Shown: in pieces, positions 46,082 through 57,202 of the stretch
Position numbering within the stretch: position 1 is the first letter of the stretch
How the letters are laid out: each line of letters starts with the position of its first letter
Source: Larix kaempferi
Taxonomy: Eukaryota; Streptophyta; Pinopsida; Pinales; Pinaceae
Assembly: GCA_027924585.1 (NCBI GenBank)
Contig: BSBM01000372.1
Location: 10,461,001 to 10,525,000, forward strand
Direction: 5' to 3'
Length of the DNA: 64,000 nucleotides
Made by a program: the position numbers and the translations under genes
The notes under the pieces: model-generated
Told to the model about the DNA's origin: nothing
Seen by the model: only the letters and a program-made list of their open reading frames with translations
Databases searched by the model: none

Positions 46082-47719
46082 TGTAACGTCCCCGTTTTGA
46101 CCACCATTGCATTAAATCATAAATGATGTAAATATTGTTATCTAATCATGGTGAGGAGCTCAAGGCCAAGGCCCCGCCATTGATTTAGCGTTTTTATGTA
46201 TCCGCAATTAAAAATATATGCCTATGGTTCTTATGCTCGATGGACACAATGTAAATTAAGACATCATGTAAATACGAATTTTAATGAAATACCCACAACT
46301 AGCTATGCAATGCAACAAAGAGATGGGGGCATGATTTTCATAAGGAATATAGGGAGGGAAATTATTCAAACCCTTGAGCCAATGGTGCTAACCCATGTGT
46401 CAATGAGAAAACCCATAATCCCTCAACTACCCATTTTGGCTTATGCATGCAATCATTAAATTCTTCCAAGAGTTGGTTGAGGCAATTAATGCCTTGGGAG
46501 TGGAGAGGTATGGCAGCCAATTTCGTGCATGGGCAAGCCATCAACCTGGGAATTTGTATTTTTGTTTATTGGGCAAGAAAACACCCACGAAATGGTGCCC
46601 AAATCCATCTATCACCCATGGCCTTTTCCCTCTCCCGCAGTATGATCTAACTGGGACTTTCCCATCATGTTTTTCACCATTTTTCCTGCATTTTCCATGC
46701 CTGGGAACTCATTTTTGTATTGCACAATGGCTGGGAGGAAGGGAGCCACGATTTTGGGGTTTATGGAGGCCATTTTTGTCCCTTGAATGCCCATAAACAT
46801 TTTTCTGAAAATGATTTGCTCTCCCAGGGTTGTTTTCCCCTTCTCCCATTTCATTTTTGGCTGCCCACGATTTTCTGAAATTGGTAGAAACCCCATCTTT
46901 GGGCATCTCATTGTAAAAACGTTTCTTCATGCCCAGCAATTATACTTTTGCTGTTATGTGCATCCCTGTTTTGGTTTGAACCTATGAGCGAGAAATTTGG
47001 AGTGGTAGTGGACATAATTGGCTTGATAAACCTAGTGGGGAAAATAACCTCTCAAGAAGATCAAAAGGGGCTGGCTACTGTCCTATGCACACCTTGAACA
47101 ACACTGAATTGGAAGGTGTGGCCTGAGGGACTGTGTAGTAGTGAAGGGAATACTTCCTTGAATTAGGTGTGTAGGCATTGTGGGGACCCAAGCTGGATAA
47201 ATCTTGTAGGGGTACCCATAGCTCTATGGTTGACCTCACTAGCTTAGCAATTCTTCCTTTTCCATCTCCTAGCAGCCTGATAAACCCAACTGTTGATTGG
47301 CTTGGCCGATTTTGGTGTATATTTTGGCTATGTGTGAGTCTGTTGTTCCCTTCTTCCTTGTAGAAATCATGCCCAGCTCGGGGGTGGAAAATGTATCAAG
47401 ATATTGATAAGCACAACTGGCCTATGGTTGGGTGTAACATTGCAGATGCATAGCTGGTTGCTCAGGGACTACTTTGTTTTAAGATAAGTACTCTCATGTG
47501 CTAATTCTGTATTGTTTTAATTGATGAATGACATGAATATCTTGAATGTATGATGGATGTGTAATAGAATTTAATTCTGCCGTGTTTTCAAATATTTATG
47601 CATTTGCATATGTCCATCTTCATTTTATATGAATGTTTGTTTACAAAGTATGGGGCTAGATGTCCGTAATTAGAGTGATGTTCTCTCTCTTGCTTGGTCT
47701 GATGGGAGGGAACGTTACA
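46082..47719 (+). repeat. LTR A of the array (1638 bp)
   Basis: TGTAACGTCCCCGTTTTG...GGAACGTTACA. It follows the left TTCCT. In the first ~185 bp it differs from LTR B and LTR C by about eight or nine bases each. Confidence 0.9.
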
Positions 47720-47722
47720 GAA

Positions 47723-47740
47723 TGGTATCAAAGCCATTGG
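47723..47740 (+). other. Primer binding site, interior 1
   Basis: TGGTATCAAAGCCATTGG, three bases after LTR A. It differs from the TGGTATCAGAGCC initiator-tRNA-Met site by one base, which is intact in interior 2. Confidence 0.8.
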
Positions 47741-47954
47741 CTACAACATTGGGCCTCTATGGGCCAAGTATGTTCAGAGTTACATAGGGAAGACTCCTTC
47801 CTTATCACCACAGGTTACCATGTTGGGCCTAAATAGGCTAAGGTTGAATAGTTTGCAGAGGTTGCAGACGAAAAGTCACCTCCTATGGAGCAATGATCAT
47901 CACAGAAAGAAAGGAAAAATTTTGAATTTTTCTAAGTGTTTTTGAAATTTTTCC

Positions 47955-48350
47955 TAAGACTGTGGCGGCGAAATCAATGTTAATTTCTGCGACGCGCGGC
48001 GACGAAATTAACGCTAAGTTTGCGATGCGCGGCAGCGGAATTAACGTTAAATTTTGCGACGCGGCGGCGAACTTAATGTTAATTTCTGCGATGCGGCGGT
48101 GAAGTTAATGAAAAATTTTGCGACGCACATGCGAAGCGAAATTAACGATAAAATCCGCGAACGCCAGTGGCAATTTTAATGTTAAAATCTGCGATGCGCG
48201 CGGCGAAAATAACCTTAAGATCCGCGAAAAGGGCGGCAAATTTTAGCTTAAAATTCTGCGACAAGGGCGACGCTTTTTAAGCTAACTATTCACGACATCG
48301 GCGACAATTTTAACGAGAAGATCCACGACACCGGCGGCCATTTTTCCCTT
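47955..48350 (+). repeat. CpG-rich GCGAC/TTAACG tandem repeats in leader, interior 1
   Basis: About ten degenerate units of roughly 38 bp alternate a GC block (TGCGACGCGCGGCGACG) and an AT block (AAATTAACGCTAAGTTT, AATTAACGTTAAATTTT). The AT blocks are near-palindromic (TTAACGTTAA). CpG is dense here and rare elsewhere in the element. No open frame. Confidence 0.8.
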
Positions 48351-48588
48351 AATATTTGCGCCAAACGGGGAAAATATAGCAAGGGGGCAAGCCCCCTTTA
48401 CCCCCGTTGTCCCCCTGAGACCGTCGTTGATTGTGAAAAAAGTCTATTATTGGACAAATTTGTCAATATAGGATTTCCCCACATACATGCAAATAATTTA
48501 TAGTATTATAATGCAGCTAACAGTTGTGTTTACGAACACATTTTGCATAATTATAGTCACATCAAAGCAACATTCCAGATAAGTGCAG

Positions 48589-49953
48589 ATGGAAACTTTT
48601 GGTCTTGGTTGGGCCAAGAATATCAACATCATGGATGATGCACAAGATCCCTATGAGCCTGAGATAGATGCCATGGGGGGAAATATACATGTTGAGAATG
48701 CTGAATCAAAATCCAATGGGAGAAGAAATCGAGAGACTCCCCCAGATATTGCAGCCACCATGAGGAGCCTAAGGGTGGAGTTGCAAACTTGCAAAGAAGA
48801 TAATGAAAGGATGATTAAAGCTCAGGAAGAACAACATCAGTTGAATGCAGCCATGCTGCAGAGTTTGATAGATATACAGAGGCAAATTAATCCTGGACAT
48901 CAGTCGGAAAATCCAAAAGGGAGTCGTAGTAGTTCAAGGAGAAATTCCTGCAAGAGGTCCAATATCTCAAGAAGATTTTCTAGAGACAGAACCTATACTC
49001 CAGAAATCTCTTCTAGCGGATCATCTGACTCTGAAGGATCCGTTGAGGGTTGAAGCTCTTCATCTCGCAAGAATAAGAGGAAAAGGCATTACAAGAACAA
49101 TTCACATGGGGAATTTAAGAAGGCAAAACCTCCTACATTTGATGGAGAGGTAAAGTATGGTCAAGAAGTTGAAGCTTGGCTTCTTGGGATGTGAAAGTAT
49201 TTCCAAGTCCAAGAATACTCTGGAAATATGAAGGCAAGGGTCACCATCTTCAACTTGAATGGAAGAGCATCTATATGGTGGGAAAGCATCAGGCAAGTGA
49301 GGAAGATCAATGAAAGAAAGATTTTTTGGAAGCAGTTCACGAAATACTTCAAGCAAAAGTACCTCTCTGATAGGTACTATGATGACAAGATCAAAGAGTT
49401 CCATGAGCTGAAATTGGGACAATTGACCATGGAAGAGTATGCAAATAAGTTCTTGGAGATGCTGAGGTATGTCGGGTATATTCGAGATGATAAGGTGAAA
49501 ATTCAGCGTCTTCTAAGTGGGCTACCTCGGTCATATAAAGATAGAATTGAATTTCATGAGCCTCAAACTCTAGAAGAGGCAATAAGGAAGGCCAAGTATT
49601 TCTATGATCAAAACAAAAGCAAACCTGATTTCCATAAGGCATGGAAGGACAAGAAGAATGAGAAGTTTGACCAAAGGAAGAAAGGTTTCAAACCTCCTCA
49701 TATCAAAAATCAGCAAAGGCAGCCATCACAAGTTGTGACTAAGACAACTAGGATGATGGGAGACAAGCCAAGAGATCCAAAGGAGCCAAGAGAACCACTT
49801 TAGTGTTGGGGTTGTGGAGGAGACCACATGCTTAGGAACTGTCCACATCGGAATAGGAATGCAAATCAAGTTCACAACATCCAAGGAACTGAAACTGTGG
49901 GTCAAGTGGCGAGAACAATTCCTAGAATCTATGCAGCACTAGACGACCGCTAG
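48589..49953 (+). pseudogene. Ty3 gag, array copy 1
   Basis: ATG at 48589 (METFGLGWAKNINIMDDAQD); an in-frame ATG at 48631 is a closer match to usual Gag starts. Contents: coiled-coil-like segment (RSLRVELQTCKEDNERMIKA), Ser/Arg-rich linker, Gag core (PPTFDGEVKYGQEVEAWLLG, FNLNGRASIWWESIRQ, FKQKYLSDRYYDDKIKEF, LTMEEYANKFLEMLRYVG), basic tail and a CCHC knuckle CWGCGGDHMLRNC with CX2CX3HX4C spacing. In-frame stops: TGA 49051, TGA 49192, TAG 49801 and TAG 49951. Copy 2 shows CAG at the last two, so they arose by C-to-T change. Confidence 0.85.
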
Positions 49954-52900
49954 GCAGATCATCAATCAACTGTTGTTGAAGTTGAAGGTAAGATTGCTAA
50001 GCAATCTGTTTCTATTTTGATTGATCCTGGATCTACTCACAGTTATGTCACTCCTAAAATTGTTGATATTTGTGCTTTTAAGAAATTAAAGCATAGTAAA
50101 TCTTGGTTAGTTCAACTAGCCACTAGAACCAGGAGAAAAGTTAGTGAAATTGTAGAGAAATGTCCATTAGAGATGGACAGGCTGTTCACTTATGCAGATC
50201 TGAATGTTTTGCCATTGTGTTCCTATGATATTCTCATTGGAATGGATTGGTTAAAAGCACACAGGGTTAAACTTGACTGCTACAATAAAACTTTTGAATG
50301 CATGGATGAAGAAGGAAACCCAAGGGTTGTAAAAGGCATTCTAAAGGTGACTTCTATTAGGCAGGTTTCAGCCATGCAGTTGAAGAAGTTCTGTAGGAAA
50401 GGTTGTCAATTGTATGCAGCCCATGTTTTTGAAGCAACGGAGAATGAAACTCTTAAGTTGGAGGACTATCATGTATTGCAAGAATTTAGGGATGTTTTTC
50501 CCGATGAGATTCCAGGACTTCCTCCAAAGAGAGACATTGATTTTACAATTGAACTTGTGCCAGGAGCAACACCAGTGTCCAAGACACCCTACAGGATGAG
50601 TATACCGGAATTGCTAGAATTGAAAATGCAATTATAAGAGTTGTTGGAAAAGAAATATACCAGGCCAAGTGTGTCCCCATGGGGAGCACCTATTCTATTT
50701 GTGAGAAATAAAGATGGAACGCTCAGGTTATGTATTGATTACAGGCAGTTGAACAAAGTTACTGTGAAGAACAAATACCCATTGCCCCAAATTGATGACC
50801 TTTTTTATCAAATGAGAGGAGCAAAGGTATTTTCAAAGATTGACTTGAGGTCTGGTTACCATCAGGTAAGAATCAAAGAGGAAGATATTCATAAGACAAC
50901 CTTCAAAATGAGGTATGGATACTATGAGTTTGTGGTGGTACCATTTGGTCTCACAAATGCACCAGCTACATTCATGTGTCTCATGAATAGTGTTTTTGGC
51001 AAGTATTTGGACAAGTTCGTTCCTGTATTTCTAGATGACATTCTTATCTATTCTAAGAATGAAGAAGAGGATGAAGAACATTTGAGAATGACATTGCAAT
51101 TGCTAAGGGAGCATAAGATGTATGCAAAGTTAAGCAAATGTGACTTTTATAAAGATAAAATTCATTATATGGGTCACATTATCTCAGACGAAGGAATATC
51201 TGTGAACCCTGAGAAGATTGAAGCCATTATGAATTGGCCAACTCCAAGAAATGTGACAAATGTGAGATATTTTATGGGCCTTGCTGGTTACTACAGGAGG
51301 TTCATTGAAGGATTCTCCAAGGTCGCAAACCCGATCAATTCTTTGCAAAAGAAGGGGATAAAGTTTGAATGGTCACCAAGATGTGAGGAAAGTTTCCAAT
51401 GGTTGAAGAATCTTCTTACGAGTGCACCAATTTTGAAAATTGCAGATCCGGAAAAAGATTTTGTGGTATGTACCGATGCATGCAATCAAGGACTTGGAGG
51501 AGTTCTTATGCAAGATAACCACGTGGTATGCTACAAGTCAAGAAAGTTTTAGGAGCATGAGAAGAACTATGCTACTCATGATATAGAACTTGCAGCCATA
51601 GTACATGCTTTAAAGATGTGGAGGCATTACTTAATGGGTAGGAAATTTGAGCTAAGGACAGACCATTGTGGTCTGAAATACTTGTTTGATCAGCCAACTT
51701 TAAATGCTAGGCAAGCTAGATGGTTGGAATTTTTGTGTGAATTTGATTTTGAGATCAAACACATAAAAGGGAAAGAGAACAAGGTGGTTGATGCACTTAG
51801 CATGAAAGTACATGAAATGCATGTGGCAGTGCTTAGCACTTGCCAACCAGATTTGAGGCAGCAGATTGTTAACCATATTGTTGAGGATGAAGTGTATTTG
51901 CAGATAAAGGACAAATTGCAGTAGCAAGACCTTGAAAAGAAGTATGAAGGATACCATTTTGAAAAAGACAGACTCCTTACTTATAAGAATAGAGCCTATA
52001 TTCCAAATGTGGCATATTTGAGGAGGATTGTTATGGATGAAATCCATAAAGCTCCATACTCCAGTCACCCAGTATATCAGAAAACAATCGCTACAGCAAG
52101 AAAATATTATTTCTGGCCAGGAATAAAGAAGGATGTCGCTGAATACATTTACAGGTGCATGAAGTGTCAGCAGGTAAAGGTTGAACACCAACACCCAGTA
52201 GGTTTATTGCATCCATTGCCAATCCTAGAATAGAAATGGGAAGTAATTTCCATGGATTTTATTACAGGATTGCCAATGACTGTGAGACAACATGATTCCA
52301 TCATGGTGGTGTTGGACAAGTTCACAAAGGCAGCACATTTTATACCGGTTAAGTCCACACATAAAGCCGATGCCATTGCAAATATTTGCATGAAGGAAAT
52401 TTTCAGATTACATGGATTGCCTAAGGAAATAATTTCTGACGAGGATACCAAGTTCACTTCCAATTTTTGGAAAGGTCTCTTTGCAGATTTGGGTACACAG
52501 TTGAGATTTAGTATCGCATACCATCCCCAAATAGATGGGCGAATGAAAAGAGTAAATTGGGTTCTTTAAGACATGCTTCGCATGTATGTAATGGACAAAC
52601 CATCCAAGTGGGAGGATAATCTACACTTGGTAGAGTTTGCACATAAAATGGGCAGCAAGAATCATTGGGAATGAGTCCACATGAGGCTTTGTACGACAGA
52701 AGGTGCTGGACACCAGTGACCTGGGACAATCCAGTGAACATAATTGTACTTGGGCCAGAATTGCTTAAGAAAATGGAAGAAGAGGTTGCAAAGATCAGGC
52801 AGAATTTAAAAACAGCCCAGGATAGACAGAAAAGCTATGAAGATAAGCATAGGGTACTTAGGGAATTCAGTGTCGGGGATCATGTGTATCTTAGAGTGAA

Positions 52901-53300
52901 GTCAAGGAAGAGTTCCTTGAATCTTGGGAGTTGCTCCAAACTATCACCTAGATACTGTGGGCCATTTGAAGTGCTTGAAAGAATAGGGCCAGTTGCATAT
53001 AGACTTGCATTGCCTGCTAGCACTAGAGCTCATAATGTGTTTCATGTTTCTTTGCTTAAGAAATATGTACATGATCCTAACCATGTGATTAACTGGGATG
53101 TGATCCAGGTGGAACCCGAGGGAGAGTTCCAAACCGATCCATTGCGCATCCTAGACAAGAAGGTAACATTGCTCCAGAACTGAGCCATCGGGCAGGTAAA
53201 GGTGCAATGGAAGCACTACGGTCCCGATGAGGCTACATGGGAGCTGGAGGATGCCATGAGAGTGGCATATCCATTTTTGTTCAATTTTGATGAGCACTGA
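49954..53300 (+). pseudogene. Ty3 pol, array copy 1
   Basis: Protease (SILIDPGSTHSYVTPKIV near 50010), RT ([51 protein letters not shown], catalytic FLDD at 51028-51039 intact), RNase H ([26 protein letters not shown]), integrase (CMKCQQVKVEHQHP, MDFITGLPM, YHPQIDGRMKRVN), GPF/Y region (SPRYCGPFEVLERIGPVAYR) and a terminal VQWKHYGPDEATWELED chromodomain-like tail ending at TGA 53298. The DD35E glutamate is replaced by Lys (AAA, 52546-52548; copy 2 has GAA). Stops: 50635 TAA, 51550 TAG, 51922 TAG, 52231 TAG, 52567 TAA, 53181 TGA. A one-base deletion near 52650 shifts the frame. Confidence 0.88.
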
Positions 53301-53316
53301 GGACAGTGCTAATGTA

Positions 53317-53328
53317 AGGGGAGGGGAA
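53317..53328 (+). other. Polypurine tract before LTR B
   Basis: AAGGGGAGGGGA, directly followed by the LTR start TGTAACATCC; the same tract precedes LTR C at 60580-60591. Confidence 0.85.
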
Positions 53329-54964
53329 TGTAACATCCTTGTTTTGAACACCATTGCATTAAATCGTAAATGATGTAAATATTGTTATCTAATTATGGTG
53401 AGGAGCTCAAGGTCAAGGCCCCGCCATTGATTTAGCATTTTTATGTATCGGCAATTAAAAATATATGCCTATGGTTCTTGTGCTGGACGGACACAATGTA
53501 AATTAAGAGATCATGTAAATACGAATTTTAATGAAATACCCACAACTAGCTATGCAATGCAACAAAGAGATGGGGGCATGATTTTTATAAGGAATAGGGA
53601 GGGAAATTATTCAATTTCTTGAGCCAATGGTGCTAACCCATGTGTCAATGAGAAAACCCATAAACCCTCAACTACCCATTTTGGCTTATGCACCCAATCA
53701 TTAAATTCTTCCAAGAGTTGGTTAAGGCAATTAATGCCTTGGGAGTGCAGAGGTATGGCAGCCAATTTCGTGCATGGGAAAGCCATCAACCTGGGAATTT
53801 GTATTTTTGCTTTTTGGGCAAGAAAACACCCATGAAATGGTGCCCAAAGCCATCTTTCACCCATGGCCTTTGCCCTCTCACGCAGTCTGAGCTAATCGAG
53901 ACTTTCCCATCACGTTTTTCACAATTTATCCTGCATTTTCCATGCCTGGGAACTCGTTTTTGTATTACACAATGGATGGGAGGAAGGGAGCCACGATTTT
54001 GGGGTTTATGGAGGCCGTTTTTGTCCCTTGAATGCCCATAAACGTTTTTCTAAAAATGATTTGATCTCCTAGGGTTGTTTTCTCCTTCTCCCATTTCGTT
54101 TTTGGCTACCCATGATTTTCTGAAATTGATAGAAACCCCATCTTCGGGCATCTCACTGTAAAAACTTTTCTTCATGCCCAACACTTATACTTTTGCTATT
54201 ATGTGCATCCCTGTTTTGGTTTGAACCCGTGAGCAAGAAATTTGGAGTGGTAGTGGACAAAATTAGCTTGATAAACCTAGTGGGGAAAATAACCTCTCAA
54301 GAAGATCAAAAGGGGTTGGCTACTCTTCTATGCACACCTTGAACAACATTGAATTGGAAGGTATGGCCTAAGGGACTGTGTAGTAGTGAAGGGAATACTT
54401 CCTTAAATTAGGTGTGTAGGAATTGTGGGGAACCAAGCTGGATAGATCTTGTAGGGGTACCCATAGCTTTGTGGTTGAGCTCACTAGCTTAGCAATTCTT
54501 CCTTTTCCATCTCCTAGCAGCCTGATAAACCCATCTGCTGATTGGATTGGCTGATTTTGGTGTATATTTTGGCTATGTGTGAGTCTGATGTTCCCTTCTA
54601 CATTGTAGAAATCATACCCAGCTCGGGGGTGGCAGTTGTGTCAAGAGATTGATAAGCACAACTGGCCTATGGCTGGGTGGAATGTTGCAGATGCATAACT
54701 GGTTGCTCAGGGTCTACTTTGTTTTAAGATAAGTACTCTCATGTGCTAATTCTGTATTGTTTTAATTGATGAATGACATGAATATCTTGAATGTATGATG
54801 GATGTGTAATAGAATTTAATTCTGCTGTGTTTTCAAATATGTATGCATTTGCATATGTCCATCTTCATTTTATATGAATGTTTGTTTACTAAGTATGGGG
54901 CTAGATGTCTGGAATTAGAGTGATGTTCTCTCCCTTGCTTGGTCTGATGGGAGGGGACATTACA
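53329..54964 (+). repeat. LTR B, shared middle LTR of the array (1636 bp)
   Basis: Bounded by a PPT on the left and a PBS on the right, so it is the 3' LTR of interior 1 and the 5' LTR of interior 2 at once. It is about as diverged from LTR A as from LTR C in the part compared. Confidence 0.9.
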
Positions 54965-54967
54965 TAA

Positions 54968-54985
54968 TGGTATCAGAGCCATTGG
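54968..54985 (+). other. Primer binding site, interior 2
   Basis: TGGTATCAGAGCCATTGG, three bases after LTR B; an exact initiator-tRNA-Met type site. Confidence 0.85.
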
Positions 54986-55194
54986 CTACGACATTGGGCC
55001 TCTATGGGCCAAGTATGATCAGAGTTACACAAGGAACACTCCTTCCTTATCACCACAGGTTACCATGCTGGGCCTAAACAGGCTAAGGTTGAATAGTTTG
55101 TAGAGGTTGCAGAGGAAAAGTCACCTCCTGTGGAGCAATGATCATCACAAAAAGAAAGGAAAAATTTTGAATTTTTCTAAGTGTTTTTGAAATT

Positions 55195-55625
55195 TTAAGA
55201 CTATGGTGGCAAAATTAATGTTAATTTCTTTGACGCGCGACGGCGGAATTAACGTTAAGTTTGCGATGCGCGGCGACGGAATTAACCTTAAATTTTGCGA
55301 CGTGGCGGCGAACTTAATGTTAATTTCTGCGACAAGGCGATGAAGCTAATGAAAAATTTTGCGACGCGCGCGCAGAGTGAAATTAACGATAAGATCCACG
55401 AATGCGGGCGGCAATTTTAATGTTAAAATCTACGATGTGCGCGGTGTGTGCGGCGAAAATAACCTTAAGATCCGCGACAAGTGCGGCGAATTTTAGCTTG
55501 AAATTCCGCGACAAGGGCAGCGCTTTTTAAGCTAAATATTCATGACACCGACGACAATTTTAACGATAAGATCCGCGACACCGGCGGCCATTTTTCCCTT
55601 AATATTTGTGCCAAACGGGGAAAAT
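55195..55625 (+). repeat. CpG-rich GCGAC/TTAACG repeats in leader, interior 2
   Basis: Counterpart of 47955-48350 with the same unit order but extra changes, including a small GTGTGCGGCG expansion near 55440. Several CpG sites are TpG or CpA here. Confidence 0.78.
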
Positions 55626-55837
55626 ACAGCAAGGGTGTAAGCCCCCTTGACCCCTGTCATCCCCCTAAGACCGTCGTTGATTGTGAGAAAGTATATTATT
55701 GAAAAAATTTGTCAATATAGGATTTCCCCACATACATGCAAATAATTTATGGTATTATAATGCAGCTAACAGTTGTGTTTATGAACACATTTTGCAGAAT
55801 TATAGTCACATCAAAGCAACATTCCAGATAAGTGCAG

Positions 55838-57199
55838 TTGGAAAGTTTTGGTCTTGGTTGGGCCAAGAATATCAACATCATTGATGATGCAAAGGATCCC
55901 TATGAGCCTGAGACAGATGCCATGGGGGAAAATATATAGGTTGAGAATGCTGAAACAGAATCCAATGGGAGACGAAATCAAGAGACTCCCCCAGATATTG
56001 CAGCCACCATGAGGAGCCTAAGGGTGGAGTTGCAAAGTTGCAGAGAAGATAATGAAAGGATGATTAAATCTCAGGAAGAACAAAATTAGTTGAATGCAGC
56101 CATGCTACAGACTTTGACAGATATCCAAAGGCAAATTAGTCCTGAACATTAGTCGGAAAATCCAGAAAGGAGTCACAGTAGTTCAAGGAGAAATTCCTGC
56201 AAGAGGTCCAATATCTCAAGAAGAGTTTCTAGAGACAGAACCTATACTCCAGAAATCTCTTCTAGCGGATCATCTGACTCTTAAGGATCCGTTGAGGGTT
56301 CAAGATCTTCATCTCGCAAAAATAAGAGGAAAAGGAATTACAAGAACAATTCACATGGGGAAATTAAGAAGGAAAAACCTCCTACATTTGATGGAGAGGT
56401 AAAGTCTGGTCAAGAAGCTGAAGCTTGGCTTCTTGGGATGTGAAAGTATTTCCAAGTGCAAGACTACTCTGGAAATATGAAGGCAAGGGTCGCCATCTTC
56501 AACTTGAATGGAAGAGCATCTATATGGTGGTAACACATCAGGAAAGTGAGGAAGATCAATGAAAGAAAGATTTTGTGGAAGCAGTTCATGAAATACTTCA
56601 AGCAGAAGTACCTCTCTGATAGGTACTATGATGACAAGATCAAAGAGTTCCATGAGCTGAAATTGGAACAATTGACCATGGAAGAGTATGCAAACAAGTT
56701 CTTGGAGATGCTGAGGTATGTCGAGTATATTGGAGATGATAAGGTGAAAATTCAACGTTTTCTAAGTGGGCTACCTCAGTCACATAAAGATAGAATTGTA
56801 TTTAATGAGTCTCGAACTCTATAAGAGGCAAGAAGGAAGGCCAAGTATTGCTATGATAAAAAAAAAAGGAAACCCGATTTCCATAAGACATGGAAGGACA
56901 AGAAGAATGAGAAGTTTGACCAAAGGAAGAAAGGTTTCAAACCTCCCCATATCAGAAATCAGCAAAGGTAGCCATCACAGGTTGTGACTAATCCAACTAG
57001 GATGATGGGAGACAAGCCAAGAGATCCAAAGGAGCCAAGAGAACCACTTCAGTGTTGAGGTTGTGGAGGAGACCACATGCTTAGGAACTGTCCACATTGG
57101 AATGGGAATGCAAATCAAGTTCACAACATCCAAGGAGCTGAAACTGTGGGTCAAGTGGCGAGAACAATTCCTAGAATCTATGCAGCACTAGACGACCGC
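55838..57199 (+). pseudogene. Ty3 gag, array copy 2
   Basis: The start codon equivalent to copy 1 is TTG (55838), and the second candidate is ATT (55880). The Gag core is recognisable (INERKILWKQFMKYFKQKYL, LTMEEYANKFLEMLRYVE). It has more stops than copy 1: near 55937, two in the region corresponding to 48840-48905, one after SSDS (GAA to TAA), TGA in LLGM*KY, TAA where copy 1 has GAA in IWWES, TAA 56822, one near 56970, and TGA within the knuckle (C*GCGGDH). Not functional. Confidence 0.82.
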
Positions 57200-57202
57200 C
57201 AG

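Noticed and set aside
46362-46544. Antisense ORFs recurring in every Tekay-like LTR (also 53607-53864, 60870-61052 and, as a plus-strand frame, 25801-25985)
   Set aside because: They recur because the LTR itself is repeated. They have no domain and differ by ordinary mutations, and nothing shows selection on the frame.
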